Source: Gammaproteobacteria bacterium (GTDB lineage Bacteria > Pseudomonadota > Gammaproteobacteria > Xanthomonadales > Wenzhouxiangellaceae). Taken from it: DNA of 64,000 nucleotides. Location of the stretch: assembly GCA_021772975.1 (NCBI GenBank), contig JAJFKY010000022.1, positions 372,001 through 436,000 on the forward strand. Reading direction: 5' to 3'. This document shows positions 44,420 through 53,120 of this stretch, one piece after another. Position 1 is the stretch's first letter, and the number at the start of each line of letters is the position of its first letter. The notes under the pieces are model-generated. The model had not been told where the DNA came from. It saw only the letters and a program-made list of their open reading frames with translations, and made no database searches. Position numbers and translations under genes: made by a program.

Positions 44420-45907
44420 TTATGCAAAATATCTGGACTTTTCCCGTAGCGTCGTCCGCAACAACCACTTTTCACCCTGCTTAACGGGCGCACCGATATG
44501 CATTGACAGCGGGTCCGGCTTGCCATCTTCCGTGACGTTGTAATGCTGCATGGCCTGACCTGCCTGGTAGCTGACCTTGACACCCGTGCGCGGATATTCG
44601 GTTCCGCCACCTTCGGCCGCCGCCTGCAGGCAAATCAGAAAAGTAATCACCCGCTGTCCGCTGAAATCTCTGAGTTCGGTTCGGTTTCTGGCGATCTGTC
44701 CTTCCGAGAAATAATCGACATGCGGTTGGTATTCATTGCCGGGCTGGTAGGCTATCACCGAGCTTGGCTCCAATGCATCCATCCGCCAATCGGTCATCCG
44801 GGCCACCCGCCGCTCGATAACTCGTACCACGGTATCGGTGGTCATCGCACCCATGGAGTAGCCCTGGCCGTTGAAAAACCGGTTTTCCGCTTCGCCATTG
44901 CTGGTATTGGTGGTGTAGGTTTCCGGGTTGGATAATGCACCGCTGACATTGAACAGCACGTGGGCACGTTCTTCGCGAGTGATAAAATTGTGACTGACCG
45001 CCACCCGTGGTTGTTCTGACAGCCATTCCCAGGGGCCGGGATCAGCGACGATGGATACCTCGCCTTCACCACTGGCAGTGAGCCGCCCATTGTTGTCCAT
45101 AAACAGTTGTGGGTGTCCTATTGCGGCAAAATGCGATTCCAGTCTATTAATCAGCGCTTTCAAGGCGGGCTCACTCATACCGTCGGCCTGCATCAGTTGC
45201 TCCTGCATGCTTTCGGCCTCGGCATATTGCTGTTTCAGCTTCTGATACCAACCGGCGGACCGCTCACCCCATTCACTGACCGGCGCGTATTCCTCGGCCA
45301 GCTCCAGTGCATCCGGAAACCTGGCATCGGCAGCACGCATCAGTAGAGCCCGGGCAAAAGCCGGGTCACGCGCCACCCCGGAACCTCGGGCAAAGCGCAG
45401 GCCCAGTGAATAATAAGCCGGCGGATAGCCCAGTGCGCAGGCGCGGGCAAAAGCACTGGCCGCCTGCCGGTTGCCCTGCGCCGATGCCTCCTGACTGAAC
45501 AGATAACCGACATCCCAGACGGACCGCTGAAAACCGATATCGGCCAGGCTCTGCAGCAGCTCAAGCGCTTTTGTCGGTGCGTATTCAACCCCGACACCAC
45601 GCAGATACATATTCGCCAGGCGGTCTATAGCCGGTGGCACACCGGCAGCCGCGGCCTTCTCCATCCACTGCAACGCTTCGCCCGGTGCATCCGGCAGGGA
45701 CAGATTCTGCAGGTAGAAACCACCCAGCAACCACTGCGCCGCGGGACCTTGACTGCCTTGCGCGGACGTCCGCAACAGTTCCAGGCCGCGTTGACACTCG
45801 GTTGAGCCGGGCGGGTTAGCGATCAGCTGACTGGCCAGTTCCAGCCGGGCAAACTCATTGCCCTGCCGGGCCGCCTGCTCCAACTGGGCCAGGGATGGTT
45901 GATTCAT
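44420..45907 (-). CDS. Sel1-repeat protein with C-terminal prolyl-4-hydroxylase-like dioxygenase
   Basis: 495 residues. The N-terminal half has about five Sel1-like repeats (ALQWMEKAAAAGVPPAIDRL, KALELLQSLADIGF, AFARACALGYPPAYYSLGL, ALLMRAADARFPDAL). The C-terminal half is a 2-oxoglutarate/Fe(II) P4H-type domain: iron ligands in YQPHVDYF (HxD) and the distal His in MHIGAPV, with the 2OG-binding basic residue likely in KWLLRTT. Such proteins hydroxylate prolines or related residues, and Sel1 repeats may recognise the target. It is convergent with the sheath gene, 22 bp apart. Confidence 0.9.
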   Translation of the reverse strand: MNQPSLAQLEQAARQGNEFARLELASQLIANPPGSTECQRGLELLRTSAQGSQGPAAQWLLGGFYLQNLSLPDAPGEALQWMEKAAAAGVPPAIDRLANMYLRGVGVEYAPTKALELLQSLADIGFQRSVWDVGYLFSQEASAQGNRQAASAFARACALGYPPAYYSLGLRFARGSGVARDPAFARALLMRAADARFPDALELAEEYAPVSEWGERSAGWYQKLKQQYAEAESMQEQLMQADGMSEPALKALINRLESHFAAIGHPQLFMDNNGRLTASGEGEVSIVADPGPWEWLSEQPRVAVSHNFITREERAHVLFNVSGALSNPETYTTNTSNGEAENRFFNGQGYSMGAMTTDTVVRVIERRVARMTDWRMDALEPSSVIAYQPGNEYQPHVDYFSEGQIARNRTELRDFSGQRVITFLICLQAAAEGGGTEYPRTGVKVSYQAGQAMQHYNVTEDGKPDPLSMHIGAPVKQGEKWLLRTTLREKSRYFA

Positions 45908-46283
45908 TCAAAACCTCTATGTTTAACTAATCTATCAGATAACAAGTATATGTAGCATGACCCAATCCGTATAGCGCCTCTCTGATCATGGATCACCGGA
46001 CCCAGTATTTACGTTTCTGACAATGCAGGCGTATTCAGTGATGGAAACGATTACGGTGGGCTTGCTGTGCCGGGTTCATAAGCTGTATTTGCAGCGATGT
46101 CTATACTGACAAGCTTGCTAATGACAGAATTGTAATTGACACCAATCAAGGTTGTTTGTAGTCTGATTGAATAAACTTCTAAAAAAGATCACTACAACCC
46201 AAAGGCGAGTGATCTTTGCAGAGTATTTATTATTTGCGAGCTGCGGTTTTCGTATACTCCAATAAGACAATAGGGGCCGTGAT
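45908..46283. promoter_or_regulatory. Divergent intergenic region with a candidate promoter
   Basis: 376 bp between the divergent Sel1/P4H and metalloprotease genes. A -10 TATACT (46253-46258) with a weak -35 TTATTT at 17-bp spacing precedes the protease. No other feature is evident. Confidence 0.35.
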
Positions 46284-48128
46284 ATGAAAGTTTTCTTTTT
46301 ACTTTTTATTGCCGCGATGTGCATTCAACTTCATGCCGAAAATCTTGGGCAACCGGAGATTCACCTCAGCACACGGCAAGATGTCTCCGGTTTAACCATA
46401 CTTGACGCCAGCACTGGCCCGCTATCCGGCATTGCCGGGCTTCAATTCGATATTTTGATTCCTGCTTCGCACCAACATGCTATTGATACCTCTGCTTGTA
46501 ATACGAATACTGAAAATCTTAATACTGAGAACTTGCTGGTCTCTTGCAATGCCGCCATCAAAGGCAATTATCTGCGGATTCGATACATCATCGCCAGCCT
46601 TACACACGAGCCATTGCCAGTTGATATCACAGTATCTTCAGTGACCATCAGAAATCAGGACTTGCCTCAGGGAACATTCACCGCACTGCTAGACCCATGC
46701 ACTTCAACTTACGCCAACAGTTCGGGATCATCCGGGCAATTTGCCGTGGGCGATATGTACCACGCCGAAATAACGAAACCCTTATCCGTCTCAGCTCTGC
46801 AATCTGAATCCAAAGCCACTTCTATAACCGTCGCTCAGAAACTCTGGTCCAACAACTTTGGCCCGGCTCTATCAGCCGGTAACGCCTATAGGCAGCAGAT
46901 TCAAACATCAGCACCACAATGGTCAGATATTCCGCGCTTCATAAGCCTGAAGCTGCCTGGAGAAAATGAGGAAAGACTTTTGGCTGTTCATGATGTCCGG
47001 CATGGAAAACCAGGATCAAACCGCAGCGCGTGTGAAATCGGCGCGGTTTCCGGCAAACTGCAGTCACTCGGTAAAGGTGAAACCGTTCATCTTCAAGCTA
47101 ATGGCGAAGATACCTATTTGAGTCTGACCTTTACGAAATCAGGAATGCGTGGATTCGTATCCGGACAAGGTGTAGCCTATAAGATCAATGTACTGGACAA
47201 CCAATATTGGCTGCTGAAGCCTGAGACATACGTCAATGACAATGATGTTGAGTTTTTTGAACCGAACCCCGAGAGCGCATCACAATCCTCATCAATGGGT
47301 TTTGTCTGCCCTAACATACCCCGTTTTGACCCTATTGACATCGCCGTTTTTTATACGGCAGCAGCCGAAGCAACTGTTATACAGGCTGGTGGAAACATTG
47401 AAGATGAAATTCAAACTCTTGTAGCACAAACCAGTACTGCGCTATCAAATAGCGTTACAGTACCGGTTAACATGAACCCTATTGCGATCCGGATGACCGA
47501 TTTTATTGAGCCTGGTGATAATATTTTTGGATTGCTAGGTGCTTTTAGTGTATTTTTGCGAGATACAAATATCCCTAGCAATTTAAGCACAGATATCATC
47601 GCTTTAATTGCAGATGTCTCAGGTAGCAATTTCTGTGACGGGAGGGCGACAGGTGTGCACGATTTTAATAGGATTTTATCGCTTCAAAATGAACTTATAT
47701 CAGTGACCACTGTAGAGTGTTTAAGTGATGTCGGAATGATATTCAGTCACGAAGTTGGGCACACACTTGGCGGGCACCACAACCCTGATAGCACAGCAGC
47801 GCCCCCACCTCCTCCGCCACCGCCATTTGATGATACAACTGCACCATTTCCCTGGTCATTCGGACATTGGTTTATTGATTCGCAACCTAATGATGGCTAT
47901 TCAACAATCATGTCTGATAGATCACTTTGCTCTTCAGTAACGGGCCTTTTCTGTACAACAGTCCCGTTTTACTCAACACCTAATATTACATTTGTTGGAC
48001 AGCCGCTTGGCATACCTGATGAGCGTGATAATGCAAGAGGCTTTGACTGTACTGTGCCACATATAGCACTGAGAAGGACGCCACCCGAAGACATATTAAT
48101 CGACGGATTTGAAGCCCATACATTGTAA
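46284..48128 (+). CDS. Secreted zinc metalloprotease (HExxHxxGxxH), M12-like
   Basis: 614 residues with a signal peptide (to about residue 18). The N-terminal domain (roughly 20-300) resembles a cohesin-like or propeptide region (GLQFDILIPASHQHAID). The catalytic zinc motif HEVGHTLGGHH is near residue 488. A Met-turn candidate STIMSD follows after an unusual proline run (PPPPPPPP) between zinc site and turn. The extreme C-terminus ILIDGFEAHTL resembles the DGFE tail common on exported proteins of some gammaproteobacteria. AGGGG lies upstream of the ATG. The next gene follows 3 bp later. Confidence 0.88.
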   Translation: MKVFFLLFIAAMCIQLHAENLGQPEIHLSTRQDVSGLTILDASTGPLSGIAGLQFDILIPASHQHAIDTSACNTNTENLNTENLLVSCNAAIKGNYLRIRYIIASLTHEPLPVDITVSSVTIRNQDLPQGTFTALLDPCTSTYANSSGSSGQFAVGDMYHAEITKPLSVSALQSESKATSITVAQKLWSNNFGPALSAGNAYRQQIQTSAPQWSDIPRFISLKLPGENEERLLAVHDVRHGKPGSNRSACEIGAVSGKLQSLGKGETVHLQANGEDTYLSLTFTKSGMRGFVSGQGVAYKINVLDNQYWLLKPETYVNDNDVEFFEPNPESASQSSSMGFVCPNIPRFDPIDIAVFYTAAAEATVIQAGGNIEDEIQTLVAQTSTALSNSVTVPVNMNPIAIRMTDFIEPGDNIFGLLGAFSVFLRDTNIPSNLSTDIIALIADVSGSNFCDGRATGVHDFNRILSLQNELISVTTVECLSDVGMIFSHEVGHTLGGHHNPDSTAAPPPPPPPPFDDTTAPFPWSFGHWFIDSQPNDGYSTIMSDRSLCSSVTGLFCTTVPFYSTPNITFVGQPLGIPDERDNARGFDCTVPHIALRRTPPEDILIDGFEAHTL

Positions 48129-48131
48129 ACT

Positions 48132-48776
48132 ATGATCAATCAATACGCACAGAATATCTATCTTGCATGCTTTTTTCTGTTTACTCCTTTATTAGGCTTA
48201 TCAAGTAATATTTCTATTACCAATTCTATTTCTGGTTTAGCTAATAGAGGCTCGGGGACAAGCGACATCCAAGTTATAGCCACCGCCACGACCCAACCTT
48301 TACAATTCGGGGACGAGGCAGTCATTACCCTTCAAGCAACTAATCTTGGACCTGAAAGCCAGTCTGCAGTGGGTATTTTTTCAACTGATTTTATTCTCGG
48401 CTTAGCATTTCCAACGAGCGCAACTTGTAATATTGAAATAATTTTACAACGACAAGACGAAAGAGGATTTAGTGATTTTGGCCTGCTATGGATTGTAGAC
48501 GACTTACTTCCAAGTGACACGAGGGAATGCGTTATCACGCTCCCAGTAAGTAGCTCTGAGCCTGGCTCAGAAACCACTACCTTTACACACACCGAGACTG
48601 CATCTGACCCCAACCCGGCTAACGACGCCTCATCATTCACACTAAATTTTCTCGGCATAGGTGGCGTGCCGGTCCCAGCCATTTCCACATTGGGTTTGGG
48701 GCTGATGATTATTTTAATATTTTCAATGGTCTTGCCTTTATCTACCAAACTTAAAACACAATCGATCAACGATTAA
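48132..48776 (+). CDS. Exported protein with DUF11-like domain and IPTL-CTERM-like anchor
   Basis: 214 residues. A signal peptide is followed by a beta-sandwich with DUF11 character (QFGDEAVITLQATNLGPESQ, TTFTHTETASDPNPANDASS). The C-terminus is VPAISTLGLGLMIILIFSM with basic residues after the helix. This is the layout of the IPTL-CTERM sorting signal, which is processed by an exosortase-like system elsewhere in the genome. It starts 3 bp after the metalloprotease stop, so the two are co-transcribed; it may be a surface partner or substrate. The assignment of the sorting class is tentative. Confidence 0.65.
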   Translation: MINQYAQNIYLACFFLFTPLLGLSSNISITNSISGLANRGSGTSDIQVIATATTQPLQFGDEAVITLQATNLGPESQSAVGIFSTDFILGLAFPTSATCNIEIILQRQDERGFSDFGLLWIVDDLLPSDTRECVITLPVSSSEPGSETTTFTHTETASDPNPANDASSFTLNFLGIGGVPVPAISTLGLGLMIILIFSMVLPLSTKLKTQSIND

Positions 48777-49065
48777 TCAGTATTGACAGAGCTGAATATA
48801 TCAGCTTTATCTTGCATTATGCCGATTCGGCTTGGGAAGATGATCGCCAGAACCATAATCAGAGCAATACCTGGACACCCATAGCATCTAGCCCAAATAC
48901 TACAGCATTTTCCGAGATTTCAGATACCTGGAAGGCCACTATCACGATAAGCTTGAGACTCATTTGCACTATGCCATTACCTCGATCCTCTCTGCGCTGA
49001 CTGGATTCAACCGCTTACTATCACTGTATCGGGCGCTGTGTACGACAAAGCTATGGGTTTCAGTA
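48777..49065. other. Intergenic region with possible coding remnants
   Basis: Two short open stretches here look protein-like: YHDKLETHLHYAITS in one frame, and ADWIQPLTITVSGAVYDKAM then GFSINTDAHNVAR in another. They may be remnants of a degraded gene. No family is recognised and no start is evident. Confidence 0.3.
48882..48899 (+). repeat. Dispersed TGGACACCCA-type repeat, copy E (partial)
   Basis: TGGACACCCATAGCATCT keeps only the core of the repeat seen at 26.2-27.1 kb. It lies about 105 bp after the IPTL-CTERM-like gene. This could be a chance match. Confidence 0.3.
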
Positions 49066-50259
49066 TCAATACCGATGCGCATAATGTGGCGCGATAGGTG
49101 ATGCGGGGTGCAGCAACTCAATCGCATGCGGCATCATTTTGCCGGCATGCTGATTAGGTGCGTTCAGAAAGATGATCAGACCATCTTTGCTGTTGGTATA
49201 AAAATAGGCAACCGCCACTTCAGACCAGTCACTGCCGCCGTGGCTCAACAATTGATAACCATCGTAATCGGCCACTCGCCAACCCAGCCCATAGCCTTGT
49301 TTTTCCGGGCATTGTGGCTCAGCAAGATGTTCACAAAGAACCAGCATTAACTGTGGCACATTCCAGTTTTCAAGCTGTATACGATTGCGATCTTCAGCCA
49401 GGGCATCGGCATATCCATCTGCGTTCATGACTGCAAGCATAAATTTGGCATGCTCCGGGATTGTCACTCGCATATCATCGGCCGCTGACCATTCGCCTTC
49501 CCTGCGGCAGTGACCGGATGGGCGGCAATAATGGCCATGGAAGGTGCCTTTTGCATCCTCCGCGCGAGCGATATTTTTAAAATTAGCTTCCCGGGCACTA
49601 AAGGAAACACCACGCATACCCACTGGCTGGTACACATATTCCTTGACCAGTGATTCAAAGTCCCGGTCCAGTTTGCGCTCTGCAAACTTGGCCAGATATT
49701 CAAAGCCTTCGCCTGAGTACAGGTAAGACTTGCCTGGTTCAAAATTAATCCGCAACGGCAGTGATGGATCAAACGCACCATCGGCTTCATCTAAAAAGCG
49801 CCAATTTGGAAAACCGGTCGAATGGCTTAATGCCATGCGCGGGGTAATACGCTGATGGCGCTCATCACCGGCGATGTCCGGGTCCAGCCAATAAGCCGAC
49901 ATCGACTCATCCAGCGAAAGTTTACCTGCCGCAACAAGCCTGAGAACTGTTTCCGCGGTCACCGTCTTGGTAATCGAGGCAATATCGAATTGCGTATTTT
50001 CCGAGGCGGGCAGGCCCGGGCTTTGTTCGCCATAGTAACCAGCCCAGGCAAGCTGACCATGCTTGATCACGCCGACACCGGCGGTAATCACCTTATACTG
50101 GCGCATAAGCGCCAGCATGGCCTGGTCAATGGTCTCCGCCCTCTCAGCGGTGACCGATGGAATAGTGAAGTGATTAAGCGTTGATTCGCCGGCCCTCCCA
50201 GCGCCGGCGCTTAACAACACAAAACCCGATAAAGCGAAAATCAACCGCCATAAACTCAT
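49066..50259 (-). CDS. Secreted beta-lactamase-fold serine hydrolase (class C/esterase type)
   Basis: 397 residues from the ATG at 50259, chosen because CAGGAG lies just upstream; longer in-frame starts lack this. The signal peptide (MSLWRLIFALSGFVLLSAGA) is followed by the SxxK motif in DIASITKTVTAET. A Tyr motif YSGEGFEYLA takes the place of YxN. Near the C-terminus, SHGGSDW takes the place of KTG (HxG). This fits serine beta-lactamase-like esterases or peptidases rather than true beta-lactamases. It acts in the periplasm on an unknown substrate. There is no close operon partner. Confidence 0.85.
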   Translation of the reverse strand: MSLWRLIFALSGFVLLSAGAGRAGESTLNHFTIPSVTAERAETIDQAMLALMRQYKVITAGVGVIKHGQLAWAGYYGEQSPGLPASENTQFDIASITKTVTAETVLRLVAAGKLSLDESMSAYWLDPDIAGDERHQRITPRMALSHSTGFPNWRFLDEADGAFDPSLPLRINFEPGKSYLYSGEGFEYLAKFAERKLDRDFESLVKEYVYQPVGMRGVSFSAREANFKNIARAEDAKGTFHGHYCRPSGHCRREGEWSAADDMRVTIPEHAKFMLAVMNADGYADALAEDRNRIQLENWNVPQLMLVLCEHLAEPQCPEKQGYGLGWRVADYDGYQLLSHGGSDWSEVAVAYFYTNSKDGLIIFLNAPNQHAGKMMPHAIELLHPASPIAPHYAHRY

Positions 50260-50598
50260 CACCTGACTCCTGATAAAATTGTCCATCTTTCTGACATAAC
50301 TCATAGCACCGCCTATGCGGTGAATACCATCACCACCGCTATGCCTGAGCCTTGAGTCAGCCGACTGTAAAACCACTCATTGGATACCACAGCGGAAGCA
50401 TCGGTTTAAACGGCATCCGGGCCAGTGAATCAAGCTCTTGTCCCAGGCATACTTGATGCTGAAAGATGGCGCATAACCGGTATCCATGTCCTGCCTGCCT
50501 CTTGTAATCGCCCCGCATAATCGTCCGGTATAATTTGGCGCATCAGTCAATCCGTTCAAAAACAACCACTGCGCGAACACAGCGCAAACGAGGACGAT
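50260..50598. other. Divergent intergenic region, nothing specific seen
   Basis: 339 bp between divergent hydrolase and cupin genes. A minus-strand open frame (50377-50619) overlaps the cupin start and has no support. Confidence 0.4.
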
Positions 50599-50988
50599 AT
50601 GCAAGCGCAGATCAAGCAATTTGATTCCAGCCTGGAGTTTTACACCGCGGAGAAATGCTATATCACTGAACTATCCAACACCCTGGAAGATCCCGATCTA
50701 TCCATCGCCAGAGCGCGGGTTGCGCCCGGCATAACCACCAGTTGGCATCGGCTCAGAGACACCATAGAGCGCTACGTCATTCTTGAGGGCAGCGGGTTGA
50801 TGGAGGTCGGGAGTTTAGCGGCGCAACAGCTTAAACCTGGTGATGTCGTGTTGATCCCGGCGATGTGCCGACAACGCATAGCCAATAACGGTAACCAAGA
50901 TTTGATATTTCTGGCTATCTGCACACCCAGGTTTGCACCCGAGGTTTATGAAAACATCGAGCACAATAGTTCTGAGACATGCAAATGA
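50599..50988 (+). CDS. Small cupin-domain protein
   Basis: 129 residues; GAGGA lies upstream of the ATG. It has a single cupin barrel: motif 1 region TSWHRLRDTIERYVILEGSG and motif 2 region LKPGDVVLIPAMCRQRIAN. The metal ligands are incomplete: one His (SWH) and Glu (IER) are present, while the motif 2 His is replaced (CRQR). It may bind a ligand without catalysis, or use another ligand set. The lipoprotein gene follows 34 bp after. Confidence 0.85.
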   Translation: MQAQIKQFDSSLEFYTAEKCYITELSNTLEDPDLSIARARVAPGITTSWHRLRDTIERYVILEGSGLMEVGSLAAQQLKPGDVVLIPAMCRQRIANNGNQDLIFLAICTPRFAPEVYENIEHNSSETCK

Positions 50989-51022
50989 TGATTGACTCGT
51001 ATTGGCATATGCCAGGTGTGTT

Positions 51023-51682
51023 ATGAGCAGTGCTCAAGCCATACGATTTATTGCCTGTGCTTTCCTGCTGGTTACACTCAATAGCTGTTTAATCAATGTC
51101 GGTAAAACCAGTTCCGAATACACGGCTGAACAGTTACGCCCGCTGCTGAACAGTGAACGGATAGAACTGATATTCGGCAGCTATGGGATTGATGTGCTGG
51201 AGAGCAATTCCAGCATAAGAGTATCAAGTTTATACAGCCAGCGTGATCATCAAAAAAAGACCCGAACATTTTCCGTGGTTCAGTATCCGGCAGTCATTGA
51301 TCCATTATTTTCAGCGGAACATGATGCCATATTGGCGGGCCAATCGATAGGTCTGGTATTCAAGCAGAACGGCTGGACTATTGATAAGCGAAACCAGTAT
51401 TTTGGCCTGCTTGATGCCAATGATAATTATTCACGCGCCTATGCTTTGTTTGGAAATATTGCCCACGCAAAACTCGCTATTCATATCTATGGTTTTTATA
51501 TACAGAAAGATGATGCAGAGTTTCTGTATGCCACAATTGCCGAGGTTCATCACCCTGATTATCTCAGCTTAAAAGACTTACAAGAAATATATCAGCAAGG
51601 CTTTGACCAACATACTACGAAAACTGACCCGGTATTGATCTTGCTTGAAACGGTAAAAAACAAAATGAAACGCCAGAGTTGA
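51023..51682 (+). CDS. Hypothetical lipoprotein
   Basis: 219 residues from the ATG at 51023 (a TTG at 51002 is less likely). The signal IACAFLLVTLNSCL has a lipobox-like LNSC. The mature part is mixed alpha/beta (YTAEQLRPLLNSERIELIFG; SIGLVFKQNGWTIDKRNQYF). No family is recognised. It follows the cupin gene by 34 bp and may share its transcript. Confidence 0.65.
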   Translation: MSSAQAIRFIACAFLLVTLNSCLINVGKTSSEYTAEQLRPLLNSERIELIFGSYGIDVLESNSSIRVSSLYSQRDHQKKTRTFSVVQYPAVIDPLFSAEHDAILAGQSIGLVFKQNGWTIDKRNQYFGLLDANDNYSRAYALFGNIAHAKLAIHIYGFYIQKDDAEFLYATIAEVHHPDYLSLKDLQEIYQQGFDQHTTKTDPVLILLETVKNKMKRQS

Positions 51683-52100
51683 TGATTGCTGAAGCGCACC
51701 TGATCTCAGGCTTGAACATACTTGAGACTTAGGCTATAAACCTGTTTACGTCAGATTTCTGAGTTTCATAATCCAGCACAACATGTGCCATCAGACCAGC
51801 AGCCTGGTAAGTCAGCCATAAGGTGTGGATATCCTATACCAGCCAGAGCATACTTGCTACAGCCAGCAACTTATAGACGCACATGATTAAATCATGCTAA
51901 GCTAATTTTAGCATAAAGGCGGCATAGGTAAGAAAAATCGTCAGCTACATTCACGATTCTATCAAACATGCTTAATAGCTATCGCTGAGCAAACGCTCGA
52001 TGATATTGATCTTTTTCAGACATGCATTCATCTATCAGCAATCGCTAAAGTTATCACGCCAGACCATCAGCACAAAGAATAACGAAAGGGAGCAAAAGCA
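51683..52100. other. Intergenic region with a hairpin
   Basis: 418 bp. It contains the inverted repeat ATGCTAA-N7-TTAGCAT (51894-51914), which could be an operator or a weak hairpin for the GH18-like gene. A short open stretch near 51930-52080 lacks a start codon. Nothing else was recognised. Confidence 0.35.
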
Positions 52101-52898
52101 ATGACATCTACTTCAGACACTATAACCGGTGCTTGTTATCTGGAAACCAATTCCAGCAACTTATCCAACCTGGGCATGTATTCTTTAGAAGATGGTAAGC
52201 CATTATTCGATATCGGAATTATCTTTGCCGCCAACATTAACGGCACCTCCGAGCAACCAGAACTGTATCTGAATGAAACGGTAACCGCTGCATTAAACTC
52301 CGGCGCTGTTGCAGAGTTGCAGGCAAAAGGAATCAAAGTATTGCTCTCGATACTGGGCAACCACCAGCAGGCTGGTATCACCACACTGACAGGCTCCGCA
52401 CCTCAGGACTTCGCTCAGCAATTGTGCGATGCGGTCACTAAATACGGCCTGGAGGGTATCGATTTTGACGATGAATACTCTACCGGCACGTCAAACCCGA
52501 GCTCTTTTGTTTTGCTGATTTCAGCGCTTCGCGAACTTATGCCAGACAAAATTATTTCATTTTATTACTATGGCCCTGCTACCGGATATTTATCTTATAA
52601 CGGCATTCAAGTTGGAGCTTTAATCAACTACAGCTGGAATGCCATCTACAGCACATTCAGCCCGCCGAATGTGCCAGGTCTGGGCAATGACTATCTGGCT
52701 CCCGCAGCCATCAACATGAATCCAGCAGCTGATACTTATACGTCTCCGGAGCTGGCTGCACAGTTTGCCCAGCAAACATTGAATGAGGGTTATGGGGCTT
52801 ATCTGTACTACAACTTAATCAACGGCGACATCAGCTCATATTTATCACACGTATCCGAAGTTCTCTATCACCAGAAAACGATCTATCAAGGATCGTAG
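52101..52898 (+). CDS. GH18-like endo-beta-N-acetylglucosaminidase (Endo H type), no signal peptide
   Basis: 265 residues; AAAGGGAG precedes the ATG. The catalytic strand reads EGIDFDDEY, residues 118-126, with the GH18 DxxDxDxE pattern as E118-D121-D123-E125. The first Asp is Glu but the acid/base Glu125 is kept. The surrounding TIM-barrel strands (VLLSILGNHQQAG, FDIGIIFAANING, IISFYYYGPATGY) agree with Endo H-like enzymes that cut the chitobiose core of high-mannose glycans. No signal peptide is present, so it would act in the cytoplasm or be delivered by another route. A stand-alone gene. Confidence 0.82.
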   Translation: MTSTSDTITGACYLETNSSNLSNLGMYSLEDGKPLFDIGIIFAANINGTSEQPELYLNETVTAALNSGAVAELQAKGIKVLLSILGNHQQAGITTLTGSAPQDFAQQLCDAVTKYGLEGIDFDDEYSTGTSNPSSFVLLISALRELMPDKIISFYYYGPATGYLSYNGIQVGALINYSWNAIYSTFSPPNVPGLGNDYLAPAAINMNPAADTYTSPELAAQFAQQTLNEGYGAYLYYNLINGDISSYLSHVSEVLYHQKTIYQGS

Positions 52899-53120
52899 TC
52901 TACCTGTCTGTCAGTGAGTGAAGTCAAAGCTTGTAGGGGGCGGTTATCCAGCCTTCTACCTGGCAGATTCTATTACCCAATGGACTGACTGAGCAATTCG
53001 AGCCAGACGCACTCAAGCGGTAGCAATTTTATAGGCACGTGACTAACTACGTTATTTTTTATAAGAACTGTTTAAATCACTTATTTTGATTTAAAACCAT
53101 TAAATAAATAAAGGGAATTT

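Noticed and set aside
50377-50619. 80-codon minus-strand frame upstream of the cupin gene
   Set aside because: It overlaps the supported cupin start and has no motif.
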